A DNA stretch of 64,000 nt from JAHQVI01 sp963727575. GTDB lineage: Bacteria > Pseudomonadota > Alphaproteobacteria > Rhizobiales > Rhodomicrobiaceae. The first letter of the stretch is position 1. Every line of letters begins with the position of its first letter. The stretch covers positions 62,001 to 126,000 of the forward strand of contig CAVSIA010000022.1 of assembly GCA_963727575.1 (NCBI GenBank). Direction: 5' to 3'. Of the stretch, positions 9,486-17,942 are shown one piece after another. The notes under the pieces are model-generated. The model was not told the DNA's origin. It was given only the letters and a program-made list of their open reading frames with translations, and made no database searches. The position numbers were made by a program, and so were the translations under genes.

Positions 9486-9974
9486 ATGACGCGTTCCTAC
9501 ATTTCATTTGCGGACCGTCTGTCGCAGATCTTTGCAGTCATCTCCGTGGGCCTGCTGATCGCTGCAGTGCTCGTCATCTGCGAGATGATCTTCCTGCGCT
9601 ATGTGTTCCGCTTGCCGACGATCTGGCAGACCGATTTCGTCGTCTATGCCGCGACGGCGTCGGTCTTTCTCGGCGCGCCCTACGTGCTGATGAAACGTGG
9701 CCATGTCGGCGTCGACGTCATCGACACGCTGCTGCCCGAAGGCGGCCGCGCGGTGCTGCGGACCATCGCCAACCTGCTGGGCCTGTTGTTCTGCGCGGTG
9801 ATGTTCGCGGCAAGCGCCAACTATGTGTGGGAGGCCTATTCGCTCGGCTGGCGGTCCTCCAGCATCTGGCAGGTGCCGATCTGGATTCCCGCGGTGCCGA
9901 TGCCGATCGGCTTCGGCCTGCTCTGCGTCCAATATATCGCTGAATTCCTGCGTCCCGGAGACCAGCAACCTTGA
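9486..9974 (+). CDS. dctQ: TRAP transporter small permease subunit, DctQ family
   Basis: A 162-residue protein with four hydrophobic segments (about residues 15-40, 48-70, 90-112 and 130-152), as expected for the DctQ subunit. MIFLRYVFRLPTIWQTDF is the typical first loop. It forms the membrane complex with the large permease encoded next. Its stop codon overlaps the TTG start of dctM (TTGA), so the two are translationally coupled. Confidence 0.92.
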   Translation: MTRSYISFADRLSQIFAVISVGLLIAAVLVICEMIFLRYVFRLPTIWQTDFVVYAATASVFLGAPYVLMKRGHVGVDVIDTLLPEGGRAVLRTIANLLGLLFCAVMFAASANYVWEAYSLGWRSSSIWQVPIWIPAVPMPIGFGLLCVQYIAEFLRPGDQQP

Positions 9975-11287
9975 ACCCCGCAACATCCGGCACGCTGCTG
10001 ATCGCCCTGCTCCTCGTCCTGCTGATGACCGGCATGCCGATTGCGTTTGCCCTGGGCCTCGCCGCAATCTCGGCGCTGTTCTTCAGCGAAGGCCTCGCCG
10101 TGTTCCAGATCCTCGCCGAGACCATGTTCGCCGGGATCGCCAATCTCGCCTTCGTCGCCATCCCGATGTTCGTGATGATGGGCGCGGCGGTGGCCTCCTC
10201 CCCGGCGGGCAAGGACCTATACGAGGCGCTCGACCGCTGGCTGAACCGCGTTCCCGGCGGGCTGATCCTGTCCAATATCGGCGCCTGCGCGATTTTCTCC
10301 GGCATGACCGGCTCCAGCCCGGCGACGGCGGCAGCCATCGGCAAGATGGGCATTCCGGAAATGATGAACCGGGGCTATCCGGCGACGGTGGCGACCGGGT
10401 CCATCGCCGCGGGCGGCACGCTTGGCATCCTCATCCCGCCCTCGGTGACGATGATCGTCTACGGCATCGCCACCGAAACCTCCATCGGCCGCCTGTTCCT
10501 CGCCGGGGTCGTGCCCGGCGTGATGCTGACGGTGATGTTCATGACCTGGGCGATGATCGACGCCAAGCGCCGCGGCTTCCGTTTCGACGATCGCGGCCAG
10601 CGCTTCACCTTCGCCGACCGCTTCCGCATCCTGCCGCGGGTGCTGCCGTTTCTGCTGATCATCGCCGGCGTGATGTATGTGCTTTATGGCGGGGTCGCCA
10701 CGCCGTCGGAAGCGGCCGGGGCAGGCGCGCTGCTGACCCTGATCGTCGTGTTCGTCGTCTACCGGCTGTTCCGCTTCAAGCCGGCATTCGACATTTTTAC
10801 CGCGACCATGCGCGAGAGCGTGATGATCATGATGATCCTCGCCTCGGCGGAATTGTTCGCCTTCGCGCTCTCCTCGCTGTTCATCACCCAGACGGTCGCC
10901 GGGGCGATTGCAGGTCTCGCAGTCAATCGCTGGGTGCTGATGCTGATCATCAACATCTTCCTGCTGATCGCCGGGATGTTCCTGCCGCCGGTCGCCGTCA
11001 TCGTCATGGCGACGCCGCTGCTGCTGCCGATTGTGACCCAGGCCGGCTTCGATCCCTATTGGTTCGCCGTTATCCTGACCATCAACATGGAAATCGGCTT
11101 GATCACGCCGCCCATCGGCCTCAACCTGTTCGTGATCAACGCCATCGCCCCCAATGTTTCAACGCGGGACGTGCTCATGGGGGCCTTTCCCTATGTCATC
11201 GTGATGATGTTGGCGATTGTCATTCTATGCATATTTCCGGGCATCGCGACATGGTTCCCCGACTATGTCATGGGATCGGCGCTCTAG
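9971..11287 (+). CDS. dctM: TRAP transporter large permease subunit, DctM family
   Basis: A 438-residue polytopic membrane protein with about 12 hydrophobic helices. Characteristic segments are FVAIPMFVMMGAAVASSPAG, IFSGMTGSSPATAAAIGKMG and GGTLGILIPPSVTMIVYGIA; the last is the conserved ion/substrate-translocation motif of DctM. It starts with TTG overlapping the dctQ stop. It drives sodium-dependent uptake of the ligand delivered by DctP. Confidence 0.93.
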   Translation: MNPATSGTLLIALLLVLLMTGMPIAFALGLAAISALFFSEGLAVFQILAETMFAGIANLAFVAIPMFVMMGAAVASSPAGKDLYEALDRWLNRVPGGLILSNIGACAIFSGMTGSSPATAAAIGKMGIPEMMNRGYPATVATGSIAAGGTLGILIPPSVTMIVYGIATETSIGRLFLAGVVPGVMLTVMFMTWAMIDAKRRGFRFDDRGQRFTFADRFRILPRVLPFLLIIAGVMYVLYGGVATPSEAAGAGALLTLIVVFVVYRLFRFKPAFDIFTATMRESVMIMMILASAELFAFALSSLFITQTVAGAIAGLAVNRWVLMLIINIFLLIAGMFLPPVAVIVMATPLLLPIVTQAGFDPYWFAVILTINMEIGLITPPIGLNLFVINAIAPNVSTRDVLMGAFPYVIVMMLAIVILCIFPGIATWFPDYVMGSAL

Positions 11288-11326
11288 CCCGGCGCGCGAG
11301 CAGCGTAGACAAAGCAGGAGAGCTCA

Positions 11327-12554
11327 ATGTCGACGACCGAGACCTACGCCGAACCGACCCAGGCGTCAGGCGGTCCGCTTTCCGGAATCACCGTCATCGA
11401 TCTGACCCGCGTGCTGGCCGGCCCTTACTGCACGATGGTTCTGTCCGATCTCGGCGCGCGGGTGATCAAGGTCGAGCAGCCCGGAACCGGCGACGAAGCC
11501 GCGCCTTCGGCCCGTTCATGAACGGCCAGTCCGCCTATTTCGCCTCGCTCAACCGCGGCAAGGAATCCATCGCCCTCAATCTGAAGAAGACCGAGGACAA
11601 GGCCGTCTTCGAGAAGCTGCTGGCGAGCGCCGACGTGCTGGTCGAGAACTACCGCCCCGGCACGATGGAGAAGCTCGGCTACGGCTGGGACACTCTGCAC
11701 GCGACCTATCCACGGCTGATCTACGCCGCCGCCTCCGGCTTCGGCCATACCGGCCCCTATTCGAAGCGCCCCGCCTACGACATGGTCGTCCAGGCGATGG
11801 GCGGCATCATGAGCGTGACCGGCCATCCCGGCCAGCCGCCGGTGCGCGTCGGCACCTCGATCGGCGACATCACCGCCGGCCTGTTTACCGCCATCGGCGT
11901 CAATGCCGCGCTGCTGCATCGCTGTCTGACCGGCGAGGCGATCAAGGTCGATGTCGGCATGCTCGACTGCCAGGTGGCGATCCTGGAAAACGCCATCGCC
12001 CGCTACGCCGCGACCGGCGAGGTCGCCGGACCGATCGGCGCGCGCCATCCCTCGATCACGCCCTTCGCCGCCTTCGAGGCGAGCGACGGCTGGCTGGTGA
12101 TCGCGGCGGGCAACGACACGCTGTTCCAGAAGATGTCCGATGCGATCGGCGCGCCGGAGCTGGCGGAAGATCCGCGCTTTGCCACCAATGCGCTGCGCAC
12201 GGACAATTGGGAGCCGCTCGGCGACGCGATCAACGCCGCGCTGAAAGCGCGCACGATCGACGAGTGGCTGGCGATCCTCGACGACGCCGGCGTGCCCTCC
12301 GGCCCGATCAATACCATCGACCAGCGTGCTCGGCGACCCGCATGTCCGCTCGCGCAACATGGTGGTGACCGCCGACGACCCCGAAACCGGCCTGCTGCTG
12401 ATGGCCGGCAATCCGATCAAGCTGTCGGGCTTCGCCGATCCGGAGACCCGCCGTCCCGCGCCGAAGCTCGACGGCGACCGTTCGCTCGATCCTGGACGAG
12501 ATCGCCGCGCGCGAGGTCGCCACGACGACGCCCGTTGCCGCATCGGGCGGCGGA
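11327..12554 (+). CDS. Class III CoA-transferase (CaiB/BaiF family), with three frame breaks
   Basis: The product moves coenzyme A between carboxylic acids. Segment one (from the ATG at 11327) has GITVIDLTRVLAGPYCTMVL and GARVIKVEQPGTGDE. The frame breaks near 11505 (one base missing) and continues FGPFMNGQSAYFASLNRGKE, VENYRPGTMEKLGYGW and VDVGMLDCQVAILENAIARY, where the catalytic Asp of VDVGMLDCQ lies. A second break near 12322 leads to VLGDPHVRSRNMVVTADDPE, and a third near 12485 to ILDEIAAREVATTTPVAAS. The repaired protein has about 409 residues. In the repaired frame no stop separates it from the malonyl-CoA decarboxylase gene that follows. In context it probably activates malonate by CoA transfer, replacing the malonyl-CoA synthetase (MatB) of classical malonate operons. 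Confidence 0.85.
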
Positions 12555-14000
12555 ATGATGTCGCGCGCCTCGCTCAGCGCGATGCGGTTCATCGACCAGC
12601 TTCGCCGCGCGGTGATCCGCGACGCCGAGCCGCTGGTCAAGGGCGCCGGTGAAGGCTCGGCGGTAGACCGGGCGACGGCGCTGTGCGACGCGCTGCTGTC
12701 CGAGCGCGGCGAAGTGCTCGGCACGGTGGTTGCCTACGACCTCGTCAGCCTCGTCAACGCGTTCGGCGGCGCGGAGCGTTTCGAGTTCCTCGATCTGCTC
12801 GCCGAGCGCTATGGACCGGACCCCGAAGCCGTGACCCAGGCCGCCGACCGCTGGCGCGCCAATCCGACGCCGGAGACGTTCGCCGCCCTGTCGTCAGCCG
12901 TCGAATCGCCGCGGCAGGAGCTGTTCCGCCGCATGAACATGGCGCTCGGCGGCACGGTGACGCTGGTGCGGCTGCGGGAATATCTGCTGGAGCAACTGTC
13001 CTCGAACGACCATCTGCAGCCGGTCGACACCGACCTGCGCCACCTGTTCGTCTCCTGGTTCAATCGCGGCTTCCTCGAATTACGCCGGATCGACTGGGAC
13101 ACGCCGGCCTCGGTCCTTGAAAAGCTGATCGCCTATGAGGCCGTTCACGAGATCGACGGGTGGGACGATCTGCGCCGCCGCCTCGCCGCCGACCGCCGCT
13201 GCTTTGCCTTCTTCCATCCCGCGCTCCCCGACGAGCCGCTGATCTTCGTCGAAGTCGCGCTCGTCCATGCGCTGTCCGACAAGATCGAGCCGATCATCCG
13301 CGCGCCCGTCGAGGAAGGCACCGAGTTTTCGGCGCACACCGCGATCTTCTATTCGATCTCCAACTGCCAGCCCGGCCTGCGCGGGATTTCCTTCGGCAAC
13401 CTGCTGATCAAGCAAGTTGCCTCGGACCTGGAGGCAGAGCTGCCCGGCCTGAGCATCTTCTCGACGCTTTCGCCGATGCCGCGCTTCCGCCGCTGGCTGG
13501 AAAATCCGGATACGGATCTGGCCGCTCACCTGCCTCGCTCGCTGATCGAGCGCGTCCTGCAGGAGACCGAGAAGGACGACCTGCGGGAGACGATTCTCGG
13601 CCTCTGCGCCGATGCGGAAGCTGACGGCTACAGCCGCGCCACGCTGCTTCAGGAGGTTCTGCTACGGCTCGGCGCCCGCTATCTGTCCGGCGCCGGGGAC
13701 GAACGGGGGCCGACCGATCCGGTCGCCCGCTTCCATCTCGGCAATGGCGCGCGCATCGAGCGGATCAACTGGATGGCCGACCTGTCGCGCAAGGGCATCC
13801 GCGAGTCGCACGGGCTGATGGTCAACTATCTCTACGACCTGTCGTCGATCGAGGTGAACCACGAAGCCTTCGCCAACCGCCAGCCGGTGGCGGTGTCGCG
13901 CGAAGTCGCCGCGATGATCGACACCTCCGACGGCACCGCGCTGTCGCGGTCGCTGAAGGGGCCGATGGATGCGCTGGGATTATGGGGCCGCAAATCCTGA
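12555..14000 (+). CDS. mcd: Malonyl-CoA decarboxylase
   Basis: Intact 481-residue enzyme converting malonyl-CoA to acetyl-CoA and CO2. The N-terminal helical domain occupies residues about 1-150. The C-terminal acetyltransferase-like catalytic domain has FVEVALVHALSDKIEPIIRA, TAIFYSISNCQPGLRGISFG, HLGNGARIERINWMADLSRK and GLMVNYLYDLSSIEVNHEAF; the last contains the conserved His used in catalysis. The start is uncertain between tandem ATGs at 12555 and 12558; the frame is open upstream into the CoA-transferase. It is the last gene of the TRAP cluster, whose product acetyl-CoA enters central metabolism. Confidence 0.93.
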   Translation: MMSRASLSAMRFIDQLRRAVIRDAEPLVKGAGEGSAVDRATALCDALLSERGEVLGTVVAYDLVSLVNAFGGAERFEFLDLLAERYGPDPEAVTQAADRWRANPTPETFAALSSAVESPRQELFRRMNMALGGTVTLVRLREYLLEQLSSNDHLQPVDTDLRHLFVSWFNRGFLELRRIDWDTPASVLEKLIAYEAVHEIDGWDDLRRRLAADRRCFAFFHPALPDEPLIFVEVALVHALSDKIEPIIRAPVEEGTEFSAHTAIFYSISNCQPGLRGISFGNLLIKQVASDLEAELPGLSIFSTLSPMPRFRRWLENPDTDLAAHLPRSLIERVLQETEKDDLRETILGLCADAEADGYSRATLLQEVLLRLGARYLSGAGDERGPTDPVARFHLGNGARIERINWMADLSRKGIRESHGLMVNYLYDLSSIEVNHEAFANRQPVAVSREVAAMIDTSDGTALSRSLKGPMDALGLWGRKS

Positions 14001-14008
14001 GCCAAGGT

Positions 14009-14470
14009 TCAGACCGACAGATCGAGCGTCATGCAGAAGCTGTACGGATCGGGCCGGTAGCCGGCGAATGGCGGGCACGGCTCGAAGCCGAAGCGTGAAT
14101 AGAGCGCGCGGGCCGGTGCGAAGACATCCATCGAGCCGGTCTCCAAACTCAGGCGCCGGTAGCCGCGCCGCCGGCTCTCGTCGACAATCACGGTGAGGAT
14201 ACGCCCGCCGATGCCGCGGCCACGATGGCGCTCCGCCGTGTGCATCGACTTGATCTCGCCGTGATCGGCGCTGAGTTCCTTCAACGCGCCGCATCCGAGC
14301 AGATCGCCTTCCTCCCACGCGGTCCAGAATGTGACGCCTGGCGCGCGCAGCCTGTCGAGATCCAGCGCGTGCACGCTCTCGGGCGGGGAATGCCGGGCCG
14401 CGAATTCCAGGTGCAGCCGCAACAGCGCGGCAATCTCCGGTCCACGCAGATCGTCAATGCGGATCAACAT
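14009..14470 (-). CDS. GNAT family N-acetyltransferase
   Basis: A 153-residue acetyltransferase. The acetyl-CoA pyrophosphate-binding motif A is visible as MHTAERHRGRGIGGRILTVI (R-G-R-G-I-G), preceded by the beta-strand GEIKS and followed by FAPARALYSRFGFEPCPPF, the usual C-terminal strand. The ATG at 14470 fits the family (MLIRIDDLRG). It converges with the decarboxylase gene, 9 bases apart. Substrate unknown. Confidence 0.88.
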   Translation of the reverse strand: MLIRIDDLRGPEIAALLRLHLEFAARHSPPESVHALDLDRLRAPGVTFWTAWEEGDLLGCGALKELSADHGEIKSMHTAERHRGRGIGGRILTVIVDESRRRGYRRLSLETGSMDVFAPARALYSRFGFEPCPPFAGYRPDPYSFCMTLDLSV

Positions 14471-14636
14471 TCGGCCCTCGCCCGGCACTGCCCACCTGTT
14501 CACGCAATCGAAGCCGTTATCAAACCGCCCGCGACGGTGAAAGCCGGTGATTGCGCCCCCTATATCCTTTGCCAGCAAACCGCGACGGCGTTAAGACCGT
14601 CCGGGGCCCCCGCAGCGATTGGCCAGGATCCGTTTC

Positions 14637-15656
14637 ATGCAGCTCAAACAACCCTATCTGATGTTTCTCGGCGACGTGCCGGACCAGCTTGCCGCAAAGA
14701 CCGCGCAAGGCATCGTCGACTGGCGGCCCGAATGGTGTCTCGGTCAGCTCCGCCTGCCCGGCTGCAAGGCCGACCTCGGCATTCCCGACATGACCATCGA
14801 CGAGGCGGCGAAGGCCGGCGCGCAGACCATGGTGGTCGGGGTCGTCAATGCCGGGGGCACGCTGCCGGATCACTGGACGCAGGAGATCGTCACCGCCATC
14901 GAGCAGAGCATGGACATCGCCAGCGGCCTGCACACAAGGCTCGGCTCCAAGGCCGAGATCCGAGACGCGGCGGAGCGGCATGGCCGTGCGCTGCACGACG
15001 TTCGCCAGAACAACCAGACCTTCGCCACCGGCAGGGGCACAAAGCGTCCCGGCAAGCGCCTGCTGACGGTGGGGACGGATTGCTCGGTGGGCAAGAAATA
15101 CGCCGCCCTGGCACTGGAAAAGGCGATGCGCGACCGCGGGCTCGACGCCGATTTCCGTGCGACCGGCCAGACCGGCGTGTTCATCTCCGGGCGCGGCGTC
15201 GCCATCGATGCGGTGGTCGCGGACTTCATCGCCGGCGCGGCGGAATGGATTTCGCCGGCGGCCGAGGCCAGCCATTGGGACGTCGTCGAAGGGCAGGGAT
15301 CGCTGTTCCATCCCTCCTTCGCCGGCGTCACGCTCGGCCTGCTGCACGGCTCGCAGCCCGATGCGTTCGTCGTCTGCCATGAGCCGACCCGCACCAATAT
15401 GCGCGGTGTGACCCATCCGCTGCCCTCGATCCAGGAGGTCATCGATATGACGATCGCCTGCGGACGGCTGACCAATCCGGCGATCCGCTGCGTCGGCATC
15501 GCCATCAACACCCAGGCGCTGGACGAGACAGCGGCGCTCACCGTGATCGAGGCAGCCGGCAAGGCGCACGGCCTGCCCGCGACCGATCCGATCCGCTTCA
15601 GCGCCGATCCGATCGTCGACCGGCTTATCGAAGAATTTGGCGGCGCGGCCGCCTGA
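14637..15656 (+). CDS. dgcN: DUF1611 family protein, D-glutamate N-acetyltransferase DgcN type
   Basis: A 339-residue protein of the DUF1611 family. The P-loop-like motif GTDCSVGKKYAALALEKAM lies at about residues 148-166, with AWPPE-type surroundings replaced by GQTGVFISGRGVAIDAV. The ATG at 14637 was chosen because QPYLMFLGDV follows and AGGA lies 10 bases upstream. It sits 10 bases before the dgcA-like gene. In D-amino-acid catabolism the DgcN enzyme acetylates D-glutamate and DgcA epimerises N-acetyl-D-glutamate; gene pairing supports that role. Confidence 0.85.
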   Translation: MQLKQPYLMFLGDVPDQLAAKTAQGIVDWRPEWCLGQLRLPGCKADLGIPDMTIDEAAKAGAQTMVVGVVNAGGTLPDHWTQEIVTAIEQSMDIASGLHTRLGSKAEIRDAAERHGRALHDVRQNNQTFATGRGTKRPGKRLLTVGTDCSVGKKYAALALEKAMRDRGLDADFRATGQTGVFISGRGVAIDAVVADFIAGAAEWISPAAEASHWDVVEGQGSLFHPSFAGVTLGLLHGSQPDAFVVCHEPTRTNMRGVTHPLPSIQEVIDMTIACGRLTNPAIRCVGIAINTQALDETAALTVIEAAGKAHGLPATDPIRFSADPIVDRLIEEFGGAAA

Positions 15657-15666
15657 GGGGAAACCG

Positions 15667-16665
15667 ATGACCGCGCATCTGCCGCCTTTATCTCTGAGCG
15701 TTGCCATCGAGCGCTTTCCGATTGCGGGAACGTTCACGATCTCCCGCGGCAGCCGCACCGAAGCCGTCGTCGTCACGGCGACCGTCTCCGACGGCACCCA
15801 CACGGGACGCGGCGAAAGCGTGCCCTATGCGCGCTATGGCGAGACCGTGGAGGCGGTCGCGGCGCTCGTCGATGCGCAGGCGCCCGTTCTGGCGGCGGGC
15901 ACGAGCCGCATGGCGCTCGCGGAAGCCTTGACGCCGGGCGCGGCGCTCAACGCGCTCGACTGCGCCTTATGGGACCACGAGGCCAAGGCCGCCGGCACGC
16001 GCGTCTGGGACCTCGCCGGTCTGCCGTCACCCGCGCCGGTCGCGACCTGCTACACGATCAGCCTCGCTTCGCCGGACGAAATGGAAGCCGCCGCGCGCAA
16101 GGCGGCGGACCGCCCGATCCTTAAGGTCAAGCTCGGCGGCGATGGCGACCCGGACCGTATCGCGGCCGTCCGCCGGGGCGCACCCGCGGCGCGGCTGGTG
16201 GTCGACGCCAACGAAGCTTGGACCGAAGCCAATTTCGGCCGTAACGCCGCCGCCTGTGCCGAGGCGGGCGCCGAGCTGATCGAACAGCCGCTCCCGGCCG
16301 GCACGGACGCCGCGCTTGCGGGCCTGTCTTCTCCCGTTGCTCTGTGTGCCGACGAAAGCGCACACACGGCCGGCAACCTCGCGGAGCTGGCGACCCGCTA
16401 TCAGGCGGTGAACGTCAAGCTCGACAAGACCGGTGGCCTGACCGGCGCGATTGTCATGGCGCGCGCCGCCCGCGAGCTCGGTCTCGACATCATGGTCGGC
16501 TGCATGGTGGGCAGCTCGCTGGCCATGGCGCCGGCCACGCTGCTGGCGCCTTTCGCACGCTGGGTCGATCTCGATGGGCCGCTGCTGCTGGCAAAGGACC
16601 GCCCGATGGCGCTCGATTATGGCGGCGGCCTCGTCCATCCGCCCTGCGCGGCCCTGTGGGGATAG
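15667..16665 (+). CDS. dgcA: N-acetyl-D-glutamate racemase DgcA type / dipeptide epimerase family (enolase superfamily)
   Basis: A 332-residue member of the muconate-lactonizing subgroup of the enolase superfamily. The catalytic KxK motif is present as LKVKLGG, followed by metal ligands in VDANEAW, ELIEQPLP and CADES, and the second catalytic lysine in VNVKLDKTGG. All residues needed for 1,1-proton transfer are present. A GAGGGGAAACC ribosome-binding region precedes the ATG. Relatives include L-Ala-D/L-Glu epimerases; the adjacent dgcN-like gene favours the N-acetyl-D-glutamate racemase assignment. Confidence 0.87.
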   Translation: MTAHLPPLSLSVAIERFPIAGTFTISRGSRTEAVVVTATVSDGTHTGRGESVPYARYGETVEAVAALVDAQAPVLAAGTSRMALAEALTPGAALNALDCALWDHEAKAAGTRVWDLAGLPSPAPVATCYTISLASPDEMEAAARKAADRPILKVKLGGDGDPDRIAAVRRGAPAARLVVDANEAWTEANFGRNAAACAEAGAELIEQPLPAGTDAALAGLSSPVALCADESAHTAGNLAELATRYQAVNVKLDKTGGLTGAIVMARAARELGLDIMVGCMVGSSLAMAPATLLAPFARWVDLDGPLLLAKDRPMALDYGGGLVHPPCAALWG

Positions 16666-16777
16666 CTCCGGCGGCCCGCCTTATTCGCGGCGATTTGCCC
16701 GAGCATTTAAGGTCACGGACGTCGGGCGGGACGGCGATTGCCGGAGCGGCAACGGATAGCGGACGAGGCAATCGGCC

Positions 16778-17248
16778 ATGAGGGCGACGAGCGCAGGCAT
16801 TCTCATGTACCGAAAGCTCGGCGCAACGCTGGAGGTGCTGCTCATCCATCCCGGCGGACCCTATTGGCGCAACAAGGACGATGGCGCCTGGTCGATCCCC
16901 AAGGGCGAGTACGGCGCGAACGAAGACCCCGAGACCGCTGCACGGCGCGAGTTTTGCGAAGAACTCGGCACAGCGCCCGAGGGCACGCTGACACCGCTCG
17001 GCGAGATCCGTCAGAAGGGCGGCAAGCGCGTCACCGCTTTCGCGCTCGAGGGCGACCTCGACCCGGCGACGCTGGTCAGCATGACATTCGAAATGGAGTG
17101 GCCGCCCCGTAGCGGCCGCATGCGCGCGTTTCCCGAAGTCGACCGCGCCGGGTGGTTCTCGCTCGACGCCGCGCGGACCAAGATCCTGGCTGCCCAATTG
17201 CCCCTGCTCGACCTGCTCTCGGCGCTGCTGACCGGCGGCGATGCGTGA
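16778..17248 (+). CDS. NUDIX hydrolase
   Basis: A 156-residue NUDIX protein. The complete box is readable as G-x5-E-x7-REF-CEELG at about residues 46-68 (from KGEYGANEDP to REFCEELG). GVLWSIPKGE-type context is present as GAWSIPKGE. The ATG at 16778 has a GAGG element 8 bases upstream. Members with ILMYRK near the N-terminus and this size are often annotated as phosphohistidine/diadenosine phosphate hydrolases; the substrate cannot be told. Confidence 0.9.
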   Translation: MRATSAGILMYRKLGATLEVLLIHPGGPYWRNKDDGAWSIPKGEYGANEDPETAARREFCEELGTAPEGTLTPLGEIRQKGGKRVTAFALEGDLDPATLVSMTFEMEWPPRSGRMRAFPEVDRAGWFSLDAARTKILAAQLPLLDLLSALLTGGDA

Positions 17249-17285
17249 GGCCTACATGATCCATGACGGGAACCGCACGAGGGTG

Positions 17286-17720
17286 TCAGTACCGCCAGCG
17301 CTTCCGCATCTGCGACGCCAATCTCACGATGCCGCCGATGAGGGACTTGTCATCGGTCGCCTGCACCGCCTGCGCGCCGTCGATGTCCGTTCGGTTATCG
17401 GAAAGATCAAGCGCAACGAGCGCCTTAAGTCATGGATCGCGAGGGATGCGCTTGCCAAGGCCCGTGAGCGCCTGCGCGGCGTTGTTGCCGATTCCATTGC
17501 CCGACAGATTGAGAGATGTGAGATCGGTGAGGTGCCGAATCCGGAGAGGGAGATCCTCGAACGGCCAGGCCAATTGGTAAAGGGGACCGCGTGTGACGGA
17601 GGCTCGCGCCGATCGGATCACCAATTCCGCCGCCCAAGTTCCTTGATCTGCGTCAATGTTCTTCATGTGAATGCTTGAGTTTGGTCTAATAGACTTTAAT
17701 TTAGCCGACTTTAAAAGCAA
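17286..17720 (-). pseudogene. Leucine-rich-repeat protein remnant
   Basis: On the minus strand two leucine-rich repeats are visible in the same frame, LTDLTSLNLSGNGIGNNAAQ and, after an in-frame TGA near 17432, LKALVALDLSDNRTDIDGAQ. These are ribonuclease-inhibitor-like repeats (LxxLxLxxNxI). The frame ends at 17286-17288. The internal stop codon and the very short length (about 140 codons) make this a degraded or partial gene unless the stop is a sequence error. The 5' part (17600-17720) is AT-richer than the surroundings, suggesting acquired DNA. No partner gene is apparent. Confidence 0.55.
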
Positions 17721-17942
17721 CTACCGCATGGATATTAGAATAATTTCTGAATAACTAGCGACTTCTACTTAGCGTAGATTTCATTCGCCCGTAAAATTTC
17801 GTGACCCCGCAAGTGTCAGTTGGCGAGTGACACTTCGCAGCCACGGCACTGCGAAGCAGAACAGCCCTCCGCCGAGGCATCGCGGCGCGTGGCGTGCCGC
17901 AGGGGGAGAGCGGGAAGCAACGGTCCCAAGGGCATACATTTC

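Noticed and set aside
9823..11520. Very long plus-strand open frame overlapping dctM and extending into the CoA-transferase
   Set aside because: The first two-thirds is arginine-rich out-of-frame reading of dctM; only the part after 11.5 kb encodes protein.
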